NCBI RefSeq assembly: GCF_003952665.1 | Contig: NZ_CP017946.1 | Location: 2,170,001-2,234,000, forward strand | Direction: 5' to 3' | DNA from: Bosea sp. Tri-49 | Lineage (GTDB): Bacteria > Pseudomonadota > Alphaproteobacteria > Rhizobiales > Beijerinckiaceae | DNA length: 64,000 nt | Part shown: positions 9,054 through 18,247 of the stretch, in pieces | Position numbering within the stretch: the first letter of the stretch is position 1 | How the letters are laid out: each line of letters starts with the position of its first letter | Position numbers and translations under genes: made by a program | The notes under the pieces: model-generated | Seen by the model: the letters and a program-made list of their open reading frames with translations, nothing else | Databases searched by the model: none | Told to the model about the DNA's origin: nothing

Positions 9054-9764
9054 ATGAGCAACGAACGGAAGGTCGCCATCGTCACCGGCGCCTCGCAGGG
9101 CATCGGCGCTGCGCTGGTCAAGGGTTTCCGCGACCGCAATTATCGGGTCGTCGCGACATCGCGCTCGATCACGCAAGGCAGCGACCCGGATATTCTCGCG
9201 GTGCCCGGCGATATTGCCGATCCGGCGACGGCCGAGGCGGTCGTACGCGAGGCGATCGCCCGCTTCGAGCGCATCGACACGCTGGTCAACAATGCCGGCA
9301 TCTTCATCGCCAAGCCCTTCACCGACTACACGGTTGAAGACTTCCAGACCAAGATCGCCACCAATCTCGCCGGCTTCTTCCACATCACCCAGCAGGCCGT
9401 GGCCGCCATGCTGAAGCAGGGCTCCGGCCATGTCGTCAGCATCACCACGAGCCTGACCGACCATGCGGTCGCGGGCGTTCCGACCGTGCTCGCCAACCTG
9501 ACCAAGGGCGGCATCAATTCGGCGACCAAGGCGCTGGCGGTCGAATACGCCACCCGGGGCATCCGCGTGAACGCGGTCTCGCCCGGCATCATTAAGACCC
9601 CGATGCACGCGCCGCAGACGCATGAATTCCTGGCCAACCTGCACCCGGTCAAGCGCATGGGCGAGGTCCGCGACATCGTCGACGCCGTGCTTTTCCTGGA
9701 AAGCGCCGGTTTCGTCACTGGCGAGATCCTGCATGTCGATGGCGGCCAGAGCGCCGGCCACTGA
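9054..9764 (+). CDS. Short-chain dehydrogenase/reductase (SDR)
   Basis: A 236-residue classical SDR. The NAD(P) site is VTGASQGIGAALVKGF near residue 11, the NNAG motif is LVNNAGIFIAKPF near residue 82, and the C-terminal VNAVSPGIIKTPMH and FVTGEILHVDGGQSAGH are standard. The catalytic Ser lies in VVSITTSLTD, but the usual YxxxK is not clear: where a Tyr is expected the sequence reads VLANLTKGGINSATKALA. The apparent Tyr loss (Asn-Leu-Thr-Lys context) may affect activity. It is probably co-transcribed with the tautomerase 28 bases downstream. Confidence 0.88.
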   Translation: MSNERKVAIVTGASQGIGAALVKGFRDRNYRVVATSRSITQGSDPDILAVPGDIADPATAEAVVREAIARFERIDTLVNNAGIFIAKPFTDYTVEDFQTKIATNLAGFFHITQQAVAAMLKQGSGHVVSITTSLTDHAVAGVPTVLANLTKGGINSATKALAVEYATRGIRVNAVSPGIIKTPMHAPQTHEFLANLHPVKRMGEVRDIVDAVLFLESAGFVTGEILHVDGGQSAGH

Positions 9765-9792
9765 CCCGCAACCGGACCAGCAGGAGGTTTCC

Positions 9793-10023
9793 ATGCCGAT
9801 CGTCACCATCCAGGTCACCCGCGAGGGCTCCGGCCCGGGCCGCTCCTCGGTCACGCCTGAGGAGAAGGCGAGGCTCATCGCCGGCGCCAGCCAGCTCCTG
9901 CTCGACGTGCTGAACAAGCCGCTCGATGCGACCTTCGTCGTGATCGAGGAGGTCGAGCTCGACAATTGGGGCTGGGGTGGCCTGCCCGTCCCGGAATACC
10001 GCAAGCGGCGCCCGGCGAGCTAG
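9793..10023 (+). CDS. 4-oxalocrotonate-tautomerase-like small protein
   Basis: A 76-residue tautomerase-superfamily protein. After removal of Met, Pro is the N-terminal residue (MPIVTIQVTREG), the catalytic base of this superfamily, and the segment VVIEEVELDNWGWGG matches the conserved C-terminal strand. A strong RBS, AGGAGGT, stands 4-10 bases before the ATG. It follows the SDR gene in the same direction and may form an operon with it. Isomerisation of a dienol or keto acid is the family reaction; the substrate is unknown. Confidence 0.88.
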   Translation: MPIVTIQVTREGSGPGRSSVTPEEKARLIAGASQLLLDVLNKPLDATFVVIEEVELDNWGWGGLPVPEYRKRRPAS

Positions 10024-10153
10024 TCTCGCCGTCAGCGGCCTTGATCCAGGACCCGCTCAATCCTGCACTGCGGATGCGCTGACCTTCGCCTTTGAAATCG
10101 ACGGGCCGCGGCCGACACTGGCCGCTGCCCGTCCGGCCTCGTGAGGAACGACC

Positions 10154-11212
10154 TTGACCAGCACCGCACAAGCGCGACTGCTTGACCTGTTCGGCATCGA
10201 ATTGCCGATCATCCAGGGGCCGATGGCCCTGGCGTCGACGCCGGAGATGGTGATCGCCGTCAGCGAAGCCGGCGGGCTCGGCTCGCTGGCCGGCGCGCAG
10301 TACAATGAAGCGGGGCTCAGGGCCGCGCTCGACACGGTGCGGGCCGGCACGCGCCGGCCGATCAACGTCAACTTCTTCTGCCATACGCCGCCGGCCGACG
10401 ATCCGGCCCGGCAAGCGGCCTGGCTGAAGCACCTTTCCGGCTACTATGCCGAAGCCGGGCTCGATCCGGACATGCCGAAGACGCCGAGCGGACGCACACC
10501 CTTCGACGCCTCCCTTGCCGGTGTCGTCGAGGAGTATCGTCCAGAGGTCGTCAGCTTCCATTTCGGCCTGCCGGCATCTGAACTTTTCGAGCGGGTCAAG
10601 CGCACCGGCGCCAAGGTGATCGCCTCGGCGACCACGGTGCCCGAGGCGCGCTGGCTTGCCGAGCACGGCGTCGACGCGGTCATCGCCATGGGCGCCGAGG
10701 CCGGCGGCCATCGCGGCATTTTCCTCAACGACAGGATCTCTGAGCAGGTCGGCACCTTCGCGCTGGTGCCGCAGGTCGTCGATGCCGTCTCCGTCCCGGT
10801 GATCGCCGCCGGCGGCATCACCGACCGGCGCGGCGTGAAGGCTGCGTTCGCCCTCGGTGCAGCCGCCGTCCAGGTCGGCACCGCCTATTTGTTCACGCCG
10901 GAAGCGAGCATCTCGCCGATCTACCGCAAGGCGCTCGAAATGGGCGAGCGCCCGACCGCGATCACCAACCTGTTCACCGGCCGGCCGGCGCGCGGCATCG
11001 TCAACCGGGCGATGGCGGAGCTCGGCCCAATCTCCGAGCTCGCCCCTGCCTTTCCGACCGCTGGTACGGCATTAGGGCCGCTGCGCAGCGCCGCCGAGGC
11101 GGTCGGCCGCGACGACTTCACCTTGCTATGGGCGGGCCAAGCCTACCCGCTCGCCAGGCCGATGACATCGACGGAACTGACGCGGATGCTCGCCGGGCTA
11201 GGCGGCCGATAG
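10154..11212 (+). CDS. Nitronate monooxygenase / NPD family FMN oxidoreductase
   Basis: A 352-residue TIM-barrel flavoprotein of the 2-nitropropane dioxygenase family, which oxidises alkyl nitronates such as propionate-3-nitronate. Features are PIIQGPMALASTPEMV near residue 18, the signature GAEAGGHRG near residue 180, and the phosphate-binding AAGGITDRRGVKAAFALGA near residue 218. The start is a TTG at 10154 preceded by GAGGAAC; no better ATG is in frame. Its last 15 bases overlap the convergent DUF2161 gene. Confidence 0.9.
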   Translation: MTSTAQARLLDLFGIELPIIQGPMALASTPEMVIAVSEAGGLGSLAGAQYNEAGLRAALDTVRAGTRRPINVNFFCHTPPADDPARQAAWLKHLSGYYAEAGLDPDMPKTPSGRTPFDASLAGVVEEYRPEVVSFHFGLPASELFERVKRTGAKVIASATTVPEARWLAEHGVDAVIAMGAEAGGHRGIFLNDRISEQVGTFALVPQVVDAVSVPVIAAGGITDRRGVKAAFALGAAAVQVGTAYLFTPEASISPIYRKALEMGERPTAITNLFTGRPARGIVNRAMAELGPISELAPAFPTAGTALGPLRSAAEAVGRDDFTLLWAGQAYPLARPMTSTELTRMLAGLGGR

Positions 11213-11890
11213 ACCACTGCGATCGGGCTCGGCTGGGGCAAGGGTTGGCTCCCACCGCTCCAGAGCGCTACGGCCGGCCTCAGTCAGGCCGTAGACGCCG
11301 CGCTCGGCCCGCTCGAACCAGCCATAGACGTTGCTGTGCAGGATCTTCTGGGCATCGGGGCATGATGGCCTTAGGTCTCGCGGGCGCCTCGGCTCGGCGC
11401 TCATCGCCGCAGCGCAGGCGAGCGCCTGCTGGCGATAGGCGGTCATGATCGGCTGGCGCGTGCTGCCGCCGGCCGCCGGATCGCCCTTGCGCCGCCGATG
11501 CTCGTCGACAAGTCGCGAACGGGCCCGCGGGTTCTTGCGCGGCGTCGGTGCCGTCGGCGAGACCAGCACCTCGACACGGCCGGTGCTGGAGACGCCGAGC
11601 AGGCCGAAGCCGAGACGCCGACAGAGATCGCGATAGCGTGGATCGCTCTCCCGGCCCTTGCCCCGGACCGAGAGCTGCGCCGCCAGCCAGATCTCGTCGC
11701 CGAGGCGCAGCCTGTCGACGCCCTGCAGAATGAGCTCCAGGTTGAAGGCGAGCTTGAGCTCGCCGATCACCACCACAGTGGCATCGCCCTCCCGGAGGCC
11801 GACGAGATCGCAGCGGCCGATTTCGCCCTTCACGACATAGCCGAGCCCCTCGAGGAAGCGCTTCACGGGCGGGTAGAGCGAGGTTTCCAA
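11198..11890 (-). CDS. DUF2161 family protein with PD-(D/E)xK nuclease-like fold
   Basis: A 230-residue protein resembling DUF2161, a proteobacterial family annotated as a putative nuclease-fold phosphodiesterase. The N-terminal half has the expected acidic core, GEIGRCDLVGL followed by VVVIGELKLAFN (Asp then Glu-x-Lys). The C-terminal 80 residues, including QKILHSNVYGWFERAERGVY and GLTEAG, look like a winged helix. Function in cells is not established. It overlaps the convergent monooxygenase gene tail to tail by 15 bases. Confidence 0.8.
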   Translation of the reverse strand: METSLYPPVKRFLEGLGYVVKGEIGRCDLVGLREGDATVVVIGELKLAFNLELILQGVDRLRLGDEIWLAAQLSVRGKGRESDPRYRDLCRRLGFGLLGVSSTGRVEVLVSPTAPTPRKNPRARSRLVDEHRRRKGDPAAGGSTRQPIMTAYRQQALACAAAMSAEPRRPRDLRPSCPDAQKILHSNVYGWFERAERGVYGLTEAGRSALERWEPTLAPAEPDRSGLSAA

Positions 11891-11972
11891 GCGGCATCTC
11901 CTGACGGCTCACGCAGGAGCGTAGCGCCGAGAGGTTTCCGAGAGCCGAACGGCGCGGCGGCGGCGAGTGGCT

Positions 11973-12902
11973 TCAGCGGTGATAGAGATGCGGCCGCGAC
12001 GCCGTATCGCCCGCCCCGGCGCTCGGCGTGAAGATCGAGATCGCCTTGGGGTGGACCTTGAAATGGGCGGGCGTCGCGGTGACGATCTCGCCATCGGTGT
12101 TCACCGGCATCGGCCGCTTGGTCTCGATGTCGAACTCGACGCAGCGCGCCGTGCGCACCTCGCGCCAGGCACCATGCGTGCCCGACCGGAACGAGCGCAG
12201 CATCAGCGCCAGCTTCCAGAGATTGCTGATCTCGAGGCTGTAGAGATCGAGATGGCCGTCATCGATCTCAGCGCTCTCCTCGACGACATTGCCACCGCCA
12301 TAGTGCCGGCCATTGCCGATCGCGACCTGATAGGTCTCGACCTCGGTGGTCTGGCCCTTCTCGGTGATCCTGGCCTTGAAGCGCGCCGCCCGGGTCATGA
12401 CCTTCATCGCCGCGAGCGCATAGCCGAGCCGGCCGAAGCGCTTCTTCAGCACCGGATCGAGGCTCTGCGCCAGATCGCTGCTCAGCCCGATGCTGGCGAC
12501 ATTGAAGAAGGCGTGGCCATTCACGGTGCCGACATCGACCGGCCGCGTCTCGCCACGGGCGATCACCTCGGCAGCAGCGACGAGGTCGGACGGGATGCCG
12601 AGTGTCAGCGCAAGATCGTTGGCGGTGCCCATCGGGATGATGCCCATCGGCAGGCCGCTTTCCATCGCTGCCAGCGCCGCCGACGAGACCGAGCCGTCGC
12701 CGCCGCAGACGATGACGAGATCGGCCCGATCCCGCAGCCGCACGATGTCGCGGGCAATCTCCGGCAACGCCTCGAAGGTCTCGATGGTGACATCAAGACC
12801 GCCGGCTTCGAGCCGCTGCAAGAGCGGCTCGATCGACTCACTGCCGCGCCGCGCCTTGGGATTGCGCAGCAGCAGAGCGCGCTTGCGGGTGGGTTGATTC
12901 AT
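11973..12902 (-). CDS. Diacylglycerol/lipid kinase family protein (YegS-like)
   Basis: A 309-residue lipid kinase homologue. The nucleotide-binding signature VIVCGGDGSVSSAALAA is near residue 75 and GTANDLALTLGIP near residue 102, followed by the beta-sandwich C-terminal domain. The family phosphorylates diacylglycerol or related lipids at the membrane surface. A TTG at 12932 is in frame, but the ATG at 12902 (MNQPTRKRALLLRNP) places the start right before the first strand and has AGGACC upstream. It is divergent from the LacI gene. Confidence 0.88.
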   Translation of the reverse strand: MNQPTRKRALLLRNPKARRGSESIEPLLQRLEAGGLDVTIETFEALPEIARDIVRLRDRADLVIVCGGDGSVSSAALAAMESGLPMGIIPMGTANDLALTLGIPSDLVAAAEVIARGETRPVDVGTVNGHAFFNVASIGLSSDLAQSLDPVLKKRFGRLGYALAAMKVMTRAARFKARITEKGQTTEVETYQVAIGNGRHYGGGNVVEESAEIDDGHLDLYSLEISNLWKLALMLRSFRSGTHGAWREVRTARCVEFDIETKRPMPVNTDGEIVTATPAHFKVHPKAISIFTPSAGAGDTASRPHLYHR

Positions 12903-13050
12903 CAGGTCCTGCAGCAAAGCGTCATCGGGCAAGGCAGGTGGGGACGGAAGGAGCGGGTTTCAATCGCACGGTTGCTGTTGGGGCGATCCTGGAGAGCTCG
13001 ATGGAAAGGCTCCAGCGGCTGCTTGACTCCCGCTGACGGCTTTATAAGTT

Positions 13051-13066
13051 TCCAAAACGTTTTGGA
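13051..13066. promoter_or_regulatory. Palindromic LacI-type operator
   Basis: TCCAAAACGTTTTGGA is a perfect 16-bp palindrome centred on CG, as in operators of LacI-family regulators. It ends nine bases before the TTG start of the LacI gene. A possible -35 (TTGACT, 13023-13028) and a TATAAG hexamer lie just upstream, so a bound repressor would sit on or just past the transcription start. Autoregulation of the regulator and the transporter operon is the simplest reading. Confidence 0.7.
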
Positions 13067-13074
13067 GACCGATT

Positions 13075-14088
13075 TTGAGCTCTCTCAAGGCACTCGCGCA
13101 ACGTCTCGGCCTCTCGATCACGACCGTGTCGCGAGCCCTCGACGACTATCCGGATGTCGCTCCGGCGACGCGTGAGCGCGTGCGGCATGCGGCGCGCGAG
13201 GCGAACTATCGCCCTCACAACGCCGCTCGCCGGCTGCGCAAGGGAACCGGTGAGACGGTCGCCTTCGTGATGCCCGCGCAACCCGGGCATTTCCACGAAC
13301 CCGTCTTCGCCGAACTGCTCGCCGCGATCGGCGAGCGCCTCGCCGCAGAGCATCACGATCTCATCCTGCTCGCGGCGCGCCCCGGCCTCGAAGAGATGGC
13401 GACCTATCGACGCCTGGTCGAAAGCGGCCGGGCCGACGCCTTCATCCTCGCCCGGACGCGCCGGCGCGACGAGCGCGTCGCCTATCTCGAGGCGAAGGGC
13501 GTACCCTTCATCTGCCATGGCCGGACCGAGACGAAACAGCCTTACGCCTTCGTCGACGGCGATGGCGAGGCAGGCTTCCGCGATGTGACGAAGCGCCTGA
13601 TCGGGCTGGGGCGTCGCCGGATCGCGCATCTGTCGGCACCATCCTATCTCACCTTCGCGACGCTGCGCGCTGCCGGCTGGCGACAGGCGATGATCGAAGC
13701 CGGCTTTGAGGAGGACGCGCAGCGGCTCTTTGCCGAAGGTGAGCCGACCGAAGCGGACGGCCATCGCCTCGCCGCCGAACTGCTGGCCGGAAGGCAGCCG
13801 CCAACAGCTCTCGTCTGTGCCACCGACCGGATGGCGCTCGGAGCGATGCAGGCCGTGGTCGAGGCCGGCCTCGCCATAGGCTCCGACATCGCGGTCACCG
13901 GCCACGACAACATTCCAGCGGCCTCTTATGCCCGGCCGGGCCTCACCACCATGGAGTTGCCGCCTTCCGAGGTCGGCGCCCGGCTCGCCGCGATGATCCT
14001 CGCCCGCATGGGCGGGCGCGATCCGCGCGAGCTCTCCGCCGTATTGGATTTGCGCCAGATCCCAAGGGGTTCGAGCGCAGAAGCCTGA
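13075..14088 (+). CDS. LacI family transcriptional regulator
   Basis: A 337-residue LacI/GalR regulator. Residues 1-50 are the DNA-binding head (SSLKALAQRLGLSITTVSRA), then the hinge (NYRPHNAARRLRKGTGETVAF) and the sugar-binding core up to about residue 330 (GLTTMELPPSEVGARLAAMI). The start is a TTG at 13075; the HTH begins at residue 3, so no longer start is needed. It heads a cluster with an ABC importer and a GH63-type hydrolase and carries a perfect operator in its own leader, indicating control of that cluster by a sugar-like ligand. Confidence 0.92.
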   Translation: MSSLKALAQRLGLSITTVSRALDDYPDVAPATRERVRHAAREANYRPHNAARRLRKGTGETVAFVMPAQPGHFHEPVFAELLAAIGERLAAEHHDLILLAARPGLEEMATYRRLVESGRADAFILARTRRRDERVAYLEAKGVPFICHGRTETKQPYAFVDGDGEAGFRDVTKRLIGLGRRRIAHLSAPSYLTFATLRAAGWRQAMIEAGFEEDAQRLFAEGEPTEADGHRLAAELLAGRQPPTALVCATDRMALGAMQAVVEAGLAIGSDIAVTGHDNIPAASYARPGLTTMELPPSEVGARLAAMILARMGGRDPRELSAVLDLRQIPRGSSAEA

Positions 14089-14152
14089 GAATCCGAGCCT
14101 GAACTGAAGCGGCCAGCAAGCGCCGCACGGAAAGCAAACGCAGAGGGAGGAG

Positions 14153-15433
14153 ATGATGAAAAGTATTCTGGCAAGCGGCACTGCCGTCGCGATCCTGCTG
14201 TCGGCGAGCTTTGCAGCCGCACAGGACGTCAATTTCCTGTCGACGCAGCTGAGACCGGTCGAGGAAGCGCAGAAGGTCCGCCAGGTCCTGCTGAAGGGCG
14301 TGCCCGGCAAGGTGTCCTACCTCGTCGAGGAGCCGCCGCAATTCGATGTGCGCATGAAGGCCGAGGGCAAGGCCGGCAAGCGCACGATCAGCGTCGCCGG
14401 CGCTCTTCATGGCGAGCTCCAGCCGCTCGTCACATCGGGCGATCTCGACACGGTCGACGACCTCGTCGCCAAGCTGGCCGATCGCGGCATCCCGCAGGGC
14501 CTGCTGGAGCTCGGCAAGCTCGGCACGGGCAAGCAGGTCTATATCCCCTGGATGCAGGCGACTTACATCATGGTCGCGCGCAAGGAGGCGCTCGCCTCGC
14601 TGCCGGCCGGCGCCGATGTGAACGCGCTGACCTATGACCAGCTCGAAGCCTGGGGCAAGGCCCTGACCGAAAAGACCGGCAAGCGCCTGATCGGCTTCCC
14701 GGCCGGACCGAAGGGGCTGATGCCGCGCTTCTACCAGGGCTATCTCTACCCCTCCTTCACCGGTGGCGTGGTGACGCCGTTCCGCTCGGCCGACGCCGAG
14801 GCGATGTGGGGCAAGTTCAAGAGCCTCTGGCAATACGTCAACCCGAACTCGACCAGCTATGACTTCATGCAGGAGCCGCTGATGGCCGGCGAGGTCTGGG
14901 TCGCGTTCGACCATGTCGCGCGCCTGAAGGATGCGCTGGTGCAGGAGCCTGACAAATATGTGACCTTCCCGGCGCCGGCCGGTCCGAAGGGGCGCGGCTA
15001 CATGCCGGTCGTCGCAGGGCTCGCCATCCCGAAGGGCGCGCCCGACCGGGCGGGAGCCGTCGCGGTGATCGAGCACCTGACCAAGCCCGAGATCCAGGTG
15101 AAGACAGCGGCCGAGGTCGGCTTCTTCCCGGTGGTGAAGGCTGAGTTGCCGGCCGATCTCTCGCCCGGCATCAAGCTGATCGCGGAAGGCGTCGCCAAGA
15201 CGCAAGGCGCCAAGGACGCGCTGCCGGCGCTGCTGCCGATCGGGCTCGGCGACAAGGGCGGCGAGTTCAACAAGGTCTTCTCCGACAGCTTCCAGCGCAT
15301 CGTGCTGCGCGGCGAGAACCCGCGCGCCGTGCTCGATGCGCAGGCCGCAGTGCTCAAGGGCCTGATGGAGGCGACCAAGGCGCCGTGCTGGGCGCCCGAC
15401 AAGGCGAGCGAGGCCGCCTGCCCGGTCGACTGA
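14153..15433 (+). CDS. ABC transporter extracellular solute-binding protein (family 1, carbohydrate type)
   Basis: A 426-residue periplasmic receptor. Residues 1-22 are a signal peptide (charged start, hydrophobic SGTAVAILLSASFAAA core, cleavage near AAAQD). The mature part has the two-lobed family-1 organisation typical of sugar or sugar-derivative importers. Several short inserts (GGVVTPFRSADAEAMWGKFK) fall in expected places. A GGAGGAG RBS precedes a double ATG at 14153. It is the first structural gene of the LacI-linked importer. Confidence 0.9.
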   Translation: MMKSILASGTAVAILLSASFAAAQDVNFLSTQLRPVEEAQKVRQVLLKGVPGKVSYLVEEPPQFDVRMKAEGKAGKRTISVAGALHGELQPLVTSGDLDTVDDLVAKLADRGIPQGLLELGKLGTGKQVYIPWMQATYIMVARKEALASLPAGADVNALTYDQLEAWGKALTEKTGKRLIGFPAGPKGLMPRFYQGYLYPSFTGGVVTPFRSADAEAMWGKFKSLWQYVNPNSTSYDFMQEPLMAGEVWVAFDHVARLKDALVQEPDKYVTFPAPAGPKGRGYMPVVAGLAIPKGAPDRAGAVAVIEHLTKPEIQVKTAAEVGFFPVVKAELPADLSPGIKLIAEGVAKTQGAKDALPALLPIGLGDKGGEFNKVFSDSFQRIVLRGENPRAVLDAQAAVLKGLMEATKAPCWAPDKASEAACPVD

Positions 15434-15514
15434 TCGACCTGAGCCACTCCTCCACTGGGCGGCTACTTGGCCGCCCACCTTTTCCGCTCTGTCCGCCAAG
15501 CCGCCGGGACCGCC

Positions 15515-16369
15515 ATGAAGCGAACCCAATCGCGAGCCCTCCCCTATCTGCTGTTGGCGCCGTCGCTGGTCTTCCTGACGGCGATCTTCCTGCTGCCGCT
15601 GGTGCAGACGATCGCGCTGTCCTTCAGCGAAAGCGGGGTCGCCTCGCTCGGCAATTACCGGCGCATGGTGTCCGACCTGAATTTCGGCCTGGCGCTGTGC
15701 AACACCTTCCTGCTCGTCCTCGTCGTGGTGCCGATCCAGCTCGCGCTCGCCCTCGGGATGAGCGTGATGATCGAGAAGATCGGCCGCGGGCGCGATCTCG
15801 TGCTCTGGGTCTGGACGATCCCGCTCGGCGTCTCCGATCTTGCCGCCGGCCTGGTCTGGCTCGCGATCCTGCAGGATCGCGGCTATCTCAACAGCGCGCT
15901 CTACGGGCTCGGGCTGATCGACGGGCCGACCGCCTGGCTGACCTACGAGACGCCCGGCACGCTCTTCCTCGGCGTCGTCCTCGCCGAGATCTGGCGCGCG
16001 ACCGCGATCGTACTGGTCATCCTCGTCGCCGGCCTTCAGCTCATCCCGAAGGAATATCGCGAGGCTGCCGAGGTCTTCGGCGCCAGGCCCTGGACGATCT
16101 TCCGGCGCATCACCCTGCCGCTGCTCAAGCCCAGCATCCAGACGGCGCTGATCCTTCGCACCGTGCTCGCTTTCGAGGTCTTCGCCGTGGTCTACGCCAT
16201 CGGCGGCACCAACTTCCCGGTGCTCGTCGGCGAAGCCTACACCTGGCAGAACGCCAACCAGAACACCGGCGTCGCAGCCGCCTATGCGATGCTGATCGTG
16301 GTGATCTCGCTCGCCGCGACGGCGATCTACCTGCGGGCGCTGCGCGTGCCGGCGGAGCAGCAGCCATGA
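15515..16369 (+). CDS. ABC transporter permease (MalF/UgpA type)
   Basis: A 284-residue inner-membrane permease with about six hydrophobic helices (first at LLLAPSLVFLTAIFLLPLV). The ATPase-coupling loop EYREAAEVFGARPWTIFRRI (EAA motif) is near residue 170. A TTG at 15467 is in frame, but the ATG at 15515 (MKRTQSRALPYLLL) gives the usual short cytoplasmic N-terminus. Its stop overlaps the next permease start as ATGA, indicating translational coupling. Confidence 0.9.
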   Translation: MKRTQSRALPYLLLAPSLVFLTAIFLLPLVQTIALSFSESGVASLGNYRRMVSDLNFGLALCNTFLLVLVVVPIQLALALGMSVMIEKIGRGRDLVLWVWTIPLGVSDLAAGLVWLAILQDRGYLNSALYGLGLIDGPTAWLTYETPGTLFLGVVLAEIWRATAIVLVILVAGLQLIPKEYREAAEVFGARPWTIFRRITLPLLKPSIQTALILRTVLAFEVFAVVYAIGGTNFPVLVGEAYTWQNANQNTGVAAAYAMLIVVISLAATAIYLRALRVPAEQQP

Positions 16370-17172
16370 GCGGGCTGAAGCGCACTGTCTTCTGGACCGG
16401 CGTCGTCGCGCTCTGCGCCTGGGTGCTGGTGCCGATCTGGCTGATCGCGCTGGGTGCCTTCGGCGGCCGCACCGGCGTCTTCCGCTGGCCGAAATCGCTG
16501 TGGCCGGCCGACGCCTCCCTCGCCGCCCTGCAGACCTTCCTCGCTGTCGAGGGCGTCTGGCCGGCGATGGTGAACAGCATCATCGCGGCGCTCACCTGCA
16601 TGGCCCTCTCGATCGGGCTCGGCGCCCCGGCCGGCTATGCCCTGGCGCGCTTCTCCTTCCGCGGCCAGAACACCTACCGTCTGCTGATCCTGCTGACCCG
16701 CGCCTTTCCGCTCGCCATCCTGGCGCTGCCGCTGACGGTCGCCTTTATTCGCGTCGGGCTCTACGACACGGCCTTCGGCGTCGGCCTGGTGCATACGGCG
16801 CTCGCCTTGCCTTTCGCCGCGCTGGTTTCCGCGAGCCTGTTCCAGGCGATCCCGCGCGAACTGGAGGAGGCGGCCTGGGTCTTCGGCTGCAGCCGCTGGC
16901 AGGCCTTCCGCAAGGTGGTGCTGCCGTTGGCTCTGCCCGGCATCGCCGCGGCGGCGATCTTCGCCTTCGTCATCTCCTGGAACGAGGTCTTCGCGGCCTC
17001 GGTCCTCTCGGTGAAGAACCGCACGCTCACCGCCTATCTCCTGACCGTGCTGGCGGAGTCGCCGCTGCATTTCCGCTTCGCCGGTGGCTTCCTGCTGATC
17101 CTGCCCTCGCTCGCCTTTATCTTCGCGGTCAGGAAATACCTGTTCGCGATGTGGGGCATCGCCAACCGCTGA
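16366..17172 (+). CDS. ABC transporter permease (MalG/UgpE type)
   Basis: A 268-residue partner permease. It has an N-terminal helix (WTGVVALCAWVLVPIWLIA), about six helices in all, and the EAA coupling loop ELEEAAWVFGCSRWQAFRKV near residue 165. The ATG at 16366 overlaps the previous gene by four bases. A much longer open frame continues upstream in the same register but is only a shadow of the first permease; homology begins at MSGLKRTVFW. Confidence 0.92.
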   Translation: MSGLKRTVFWTGVVALCAWVLVPIWLIALGAFGGRTGVFRWPKSLWPADASLAALQTFLAVEGVWPAMVNSIIAALTCMALSIGLGAPAGYALARFSFRGQNTYRLLILLTRAFPLAILALPLTVAFIRVGLYDTAFGVGLVHTALALPFAALVSASLFQAIPRELEEAAWVFGCSRWQAFRKVVLPLALPGIAAAAIFAFVISWNEVFAASVLSVKNRTLTAYLLTVLAESPLHFRFAGGFLLILPSLAFIFAVRKYLFAMWGIANR

Positions 17173-17182
17173 CGGGGACTGA

Positions 17183-18232
17183 ATGGCCGAGATCACCATC
17201 GACGGCATCGCCAAATCCTTCGGCACAGCGCGAGCGCTGGAGCAGATCGACCTCACCGTCGCCGACGGCGAGTTCGTGGCGCTGCTCGGCCCCTCCGGCT
17301 GCGGCAAGACCACGCTGCTGCGGATCATCGCCGGGCTGGAAAGCGCGACGAGCGGACGCATCGTCATCGGCGAGCGCGACCTGACCGAGGTGCCGACGCG
17401 CCGGCGCGGGCTCGCCATGGTGTTCCAGAACTATGCGGTCTTCCCGCATATGAACGTCTACGAGAACGTCGCCTTCGGCCTGCGCATGCAGGGCGCCGAC
17501 GAGGCACGCATCAAGGCCCGCGTCGGCAAGGCGACGGAGCTCCTTCACATCACGCCTTATCTCGACCGCTATCCGGCGAAGCTCTCCGGCGGGCAGCGCC
17601 AGCGCGTCGCCGTGGCGCGTGCGCTCGCCGTCGAGCCGCCGGTATTGCTGATGGACGAGCCGCTCTCCAATCTCGATGCGCTGCTGCGTCTGGAGATGCG
17701 CGCCGAGCTCAAGGCGGTGCTGCGCGAGGCCAGGACCACGACGATCTACGTCACCCACGACCAGACCGAGGCGATGGGGCTGGCCGACCGGATCGCCGTC
17801 ATGCATGGCGGGCGCATCGAGCAGATCGACCGGCCGACCGCAGTCTATGAGCGCCCGGCCACCATCTTCGTCGGCGGCTTCGTCGGCAGCCCGCCGATGA
17901 ACTTCCTGCCGGTCACCATCGTGAATTCGCGACTGGAGCTGCCGGGCTCGAGCCTGCCGGCGCCGCAAGCCTCCGGCGCGTTGCTGATGGGCATCAGGGC
18001 GGAGGACCTGACGCCGGTCGCCGACGGCGAGGGCCTGCCCTTCGACATCGCGGTGGTCGAGCCGCTCGGCGCGCATGATCTCGTCACCGGCCGCAGCGGG
18101 CAGACGCTGCTGCGCGTGGCGGCCCCGGCCGGCAGCGGACACAAGCCCGGCACGAGGATCGGCCTCAGGCCCGACCCGAAACGACTGGTCTGGATGGATC
18201 CGGCATCGGGCCGGGCGATCCAGGCGCAATGA
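17183..18232 (+). CDS. ABC transporter ATP-binding protein (MalK/UgpC type)
   Basis: A 349-residue ATPase. The Walker A motif is GPSGCGKTTLLRI near residue 36, the signature is KLSGGQRQRVAVARAL near residue 133, Walker B is PPVLLMDEPLSNLDA, and the switch His is in TIYVTHDQTEAMGLAD. Residues 235-345 form the C-terminal OB-type (TOBE) domain of carbohydrate importers. It powers the two permeases immediately upstream (10-base gap) and is followed 15 bases later by the hydrolase gene. Confidence 0.95.
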   Translation: MAEITIDGIAKSFGTARALEQIDLTVADGEFVALLGPSGCGKTTLLRIIAGLESATSGRIVIGERDLTEVPTRRRGLAMVFQNYAVFPHMNVYENVAFGLRMQGADEARIKARVGKATELLHITPYLDRYPAKLSGGQRQRVAVARALAVEPPVLLMDEPLSNLDALLRLEMRAELKAVLREARTTTIYVTHDQTEAMGLADRIAVMHGGRIEQIDRPTAVYERPATIFVGGFVGSPPMNFLPVTIVNSRLELPGSSLPAPQASGALLMGIRAEDLTPVADGEGLPFDIAVVEPLGAHDLVTGRSGQTLLRVAAPAGSGHKPGTRIGLRPDPKRLVWMDPASGRAIQAQ

Positions 18233-18247
18233 CGGACCTTTGAGACG

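Noticed and set aside
12932..12932. TTG at 12932 as start of the lipid kinase.
   Set aside because: The ATG at 12902 directly precedes the first conserved strand and has a better ribosome site.
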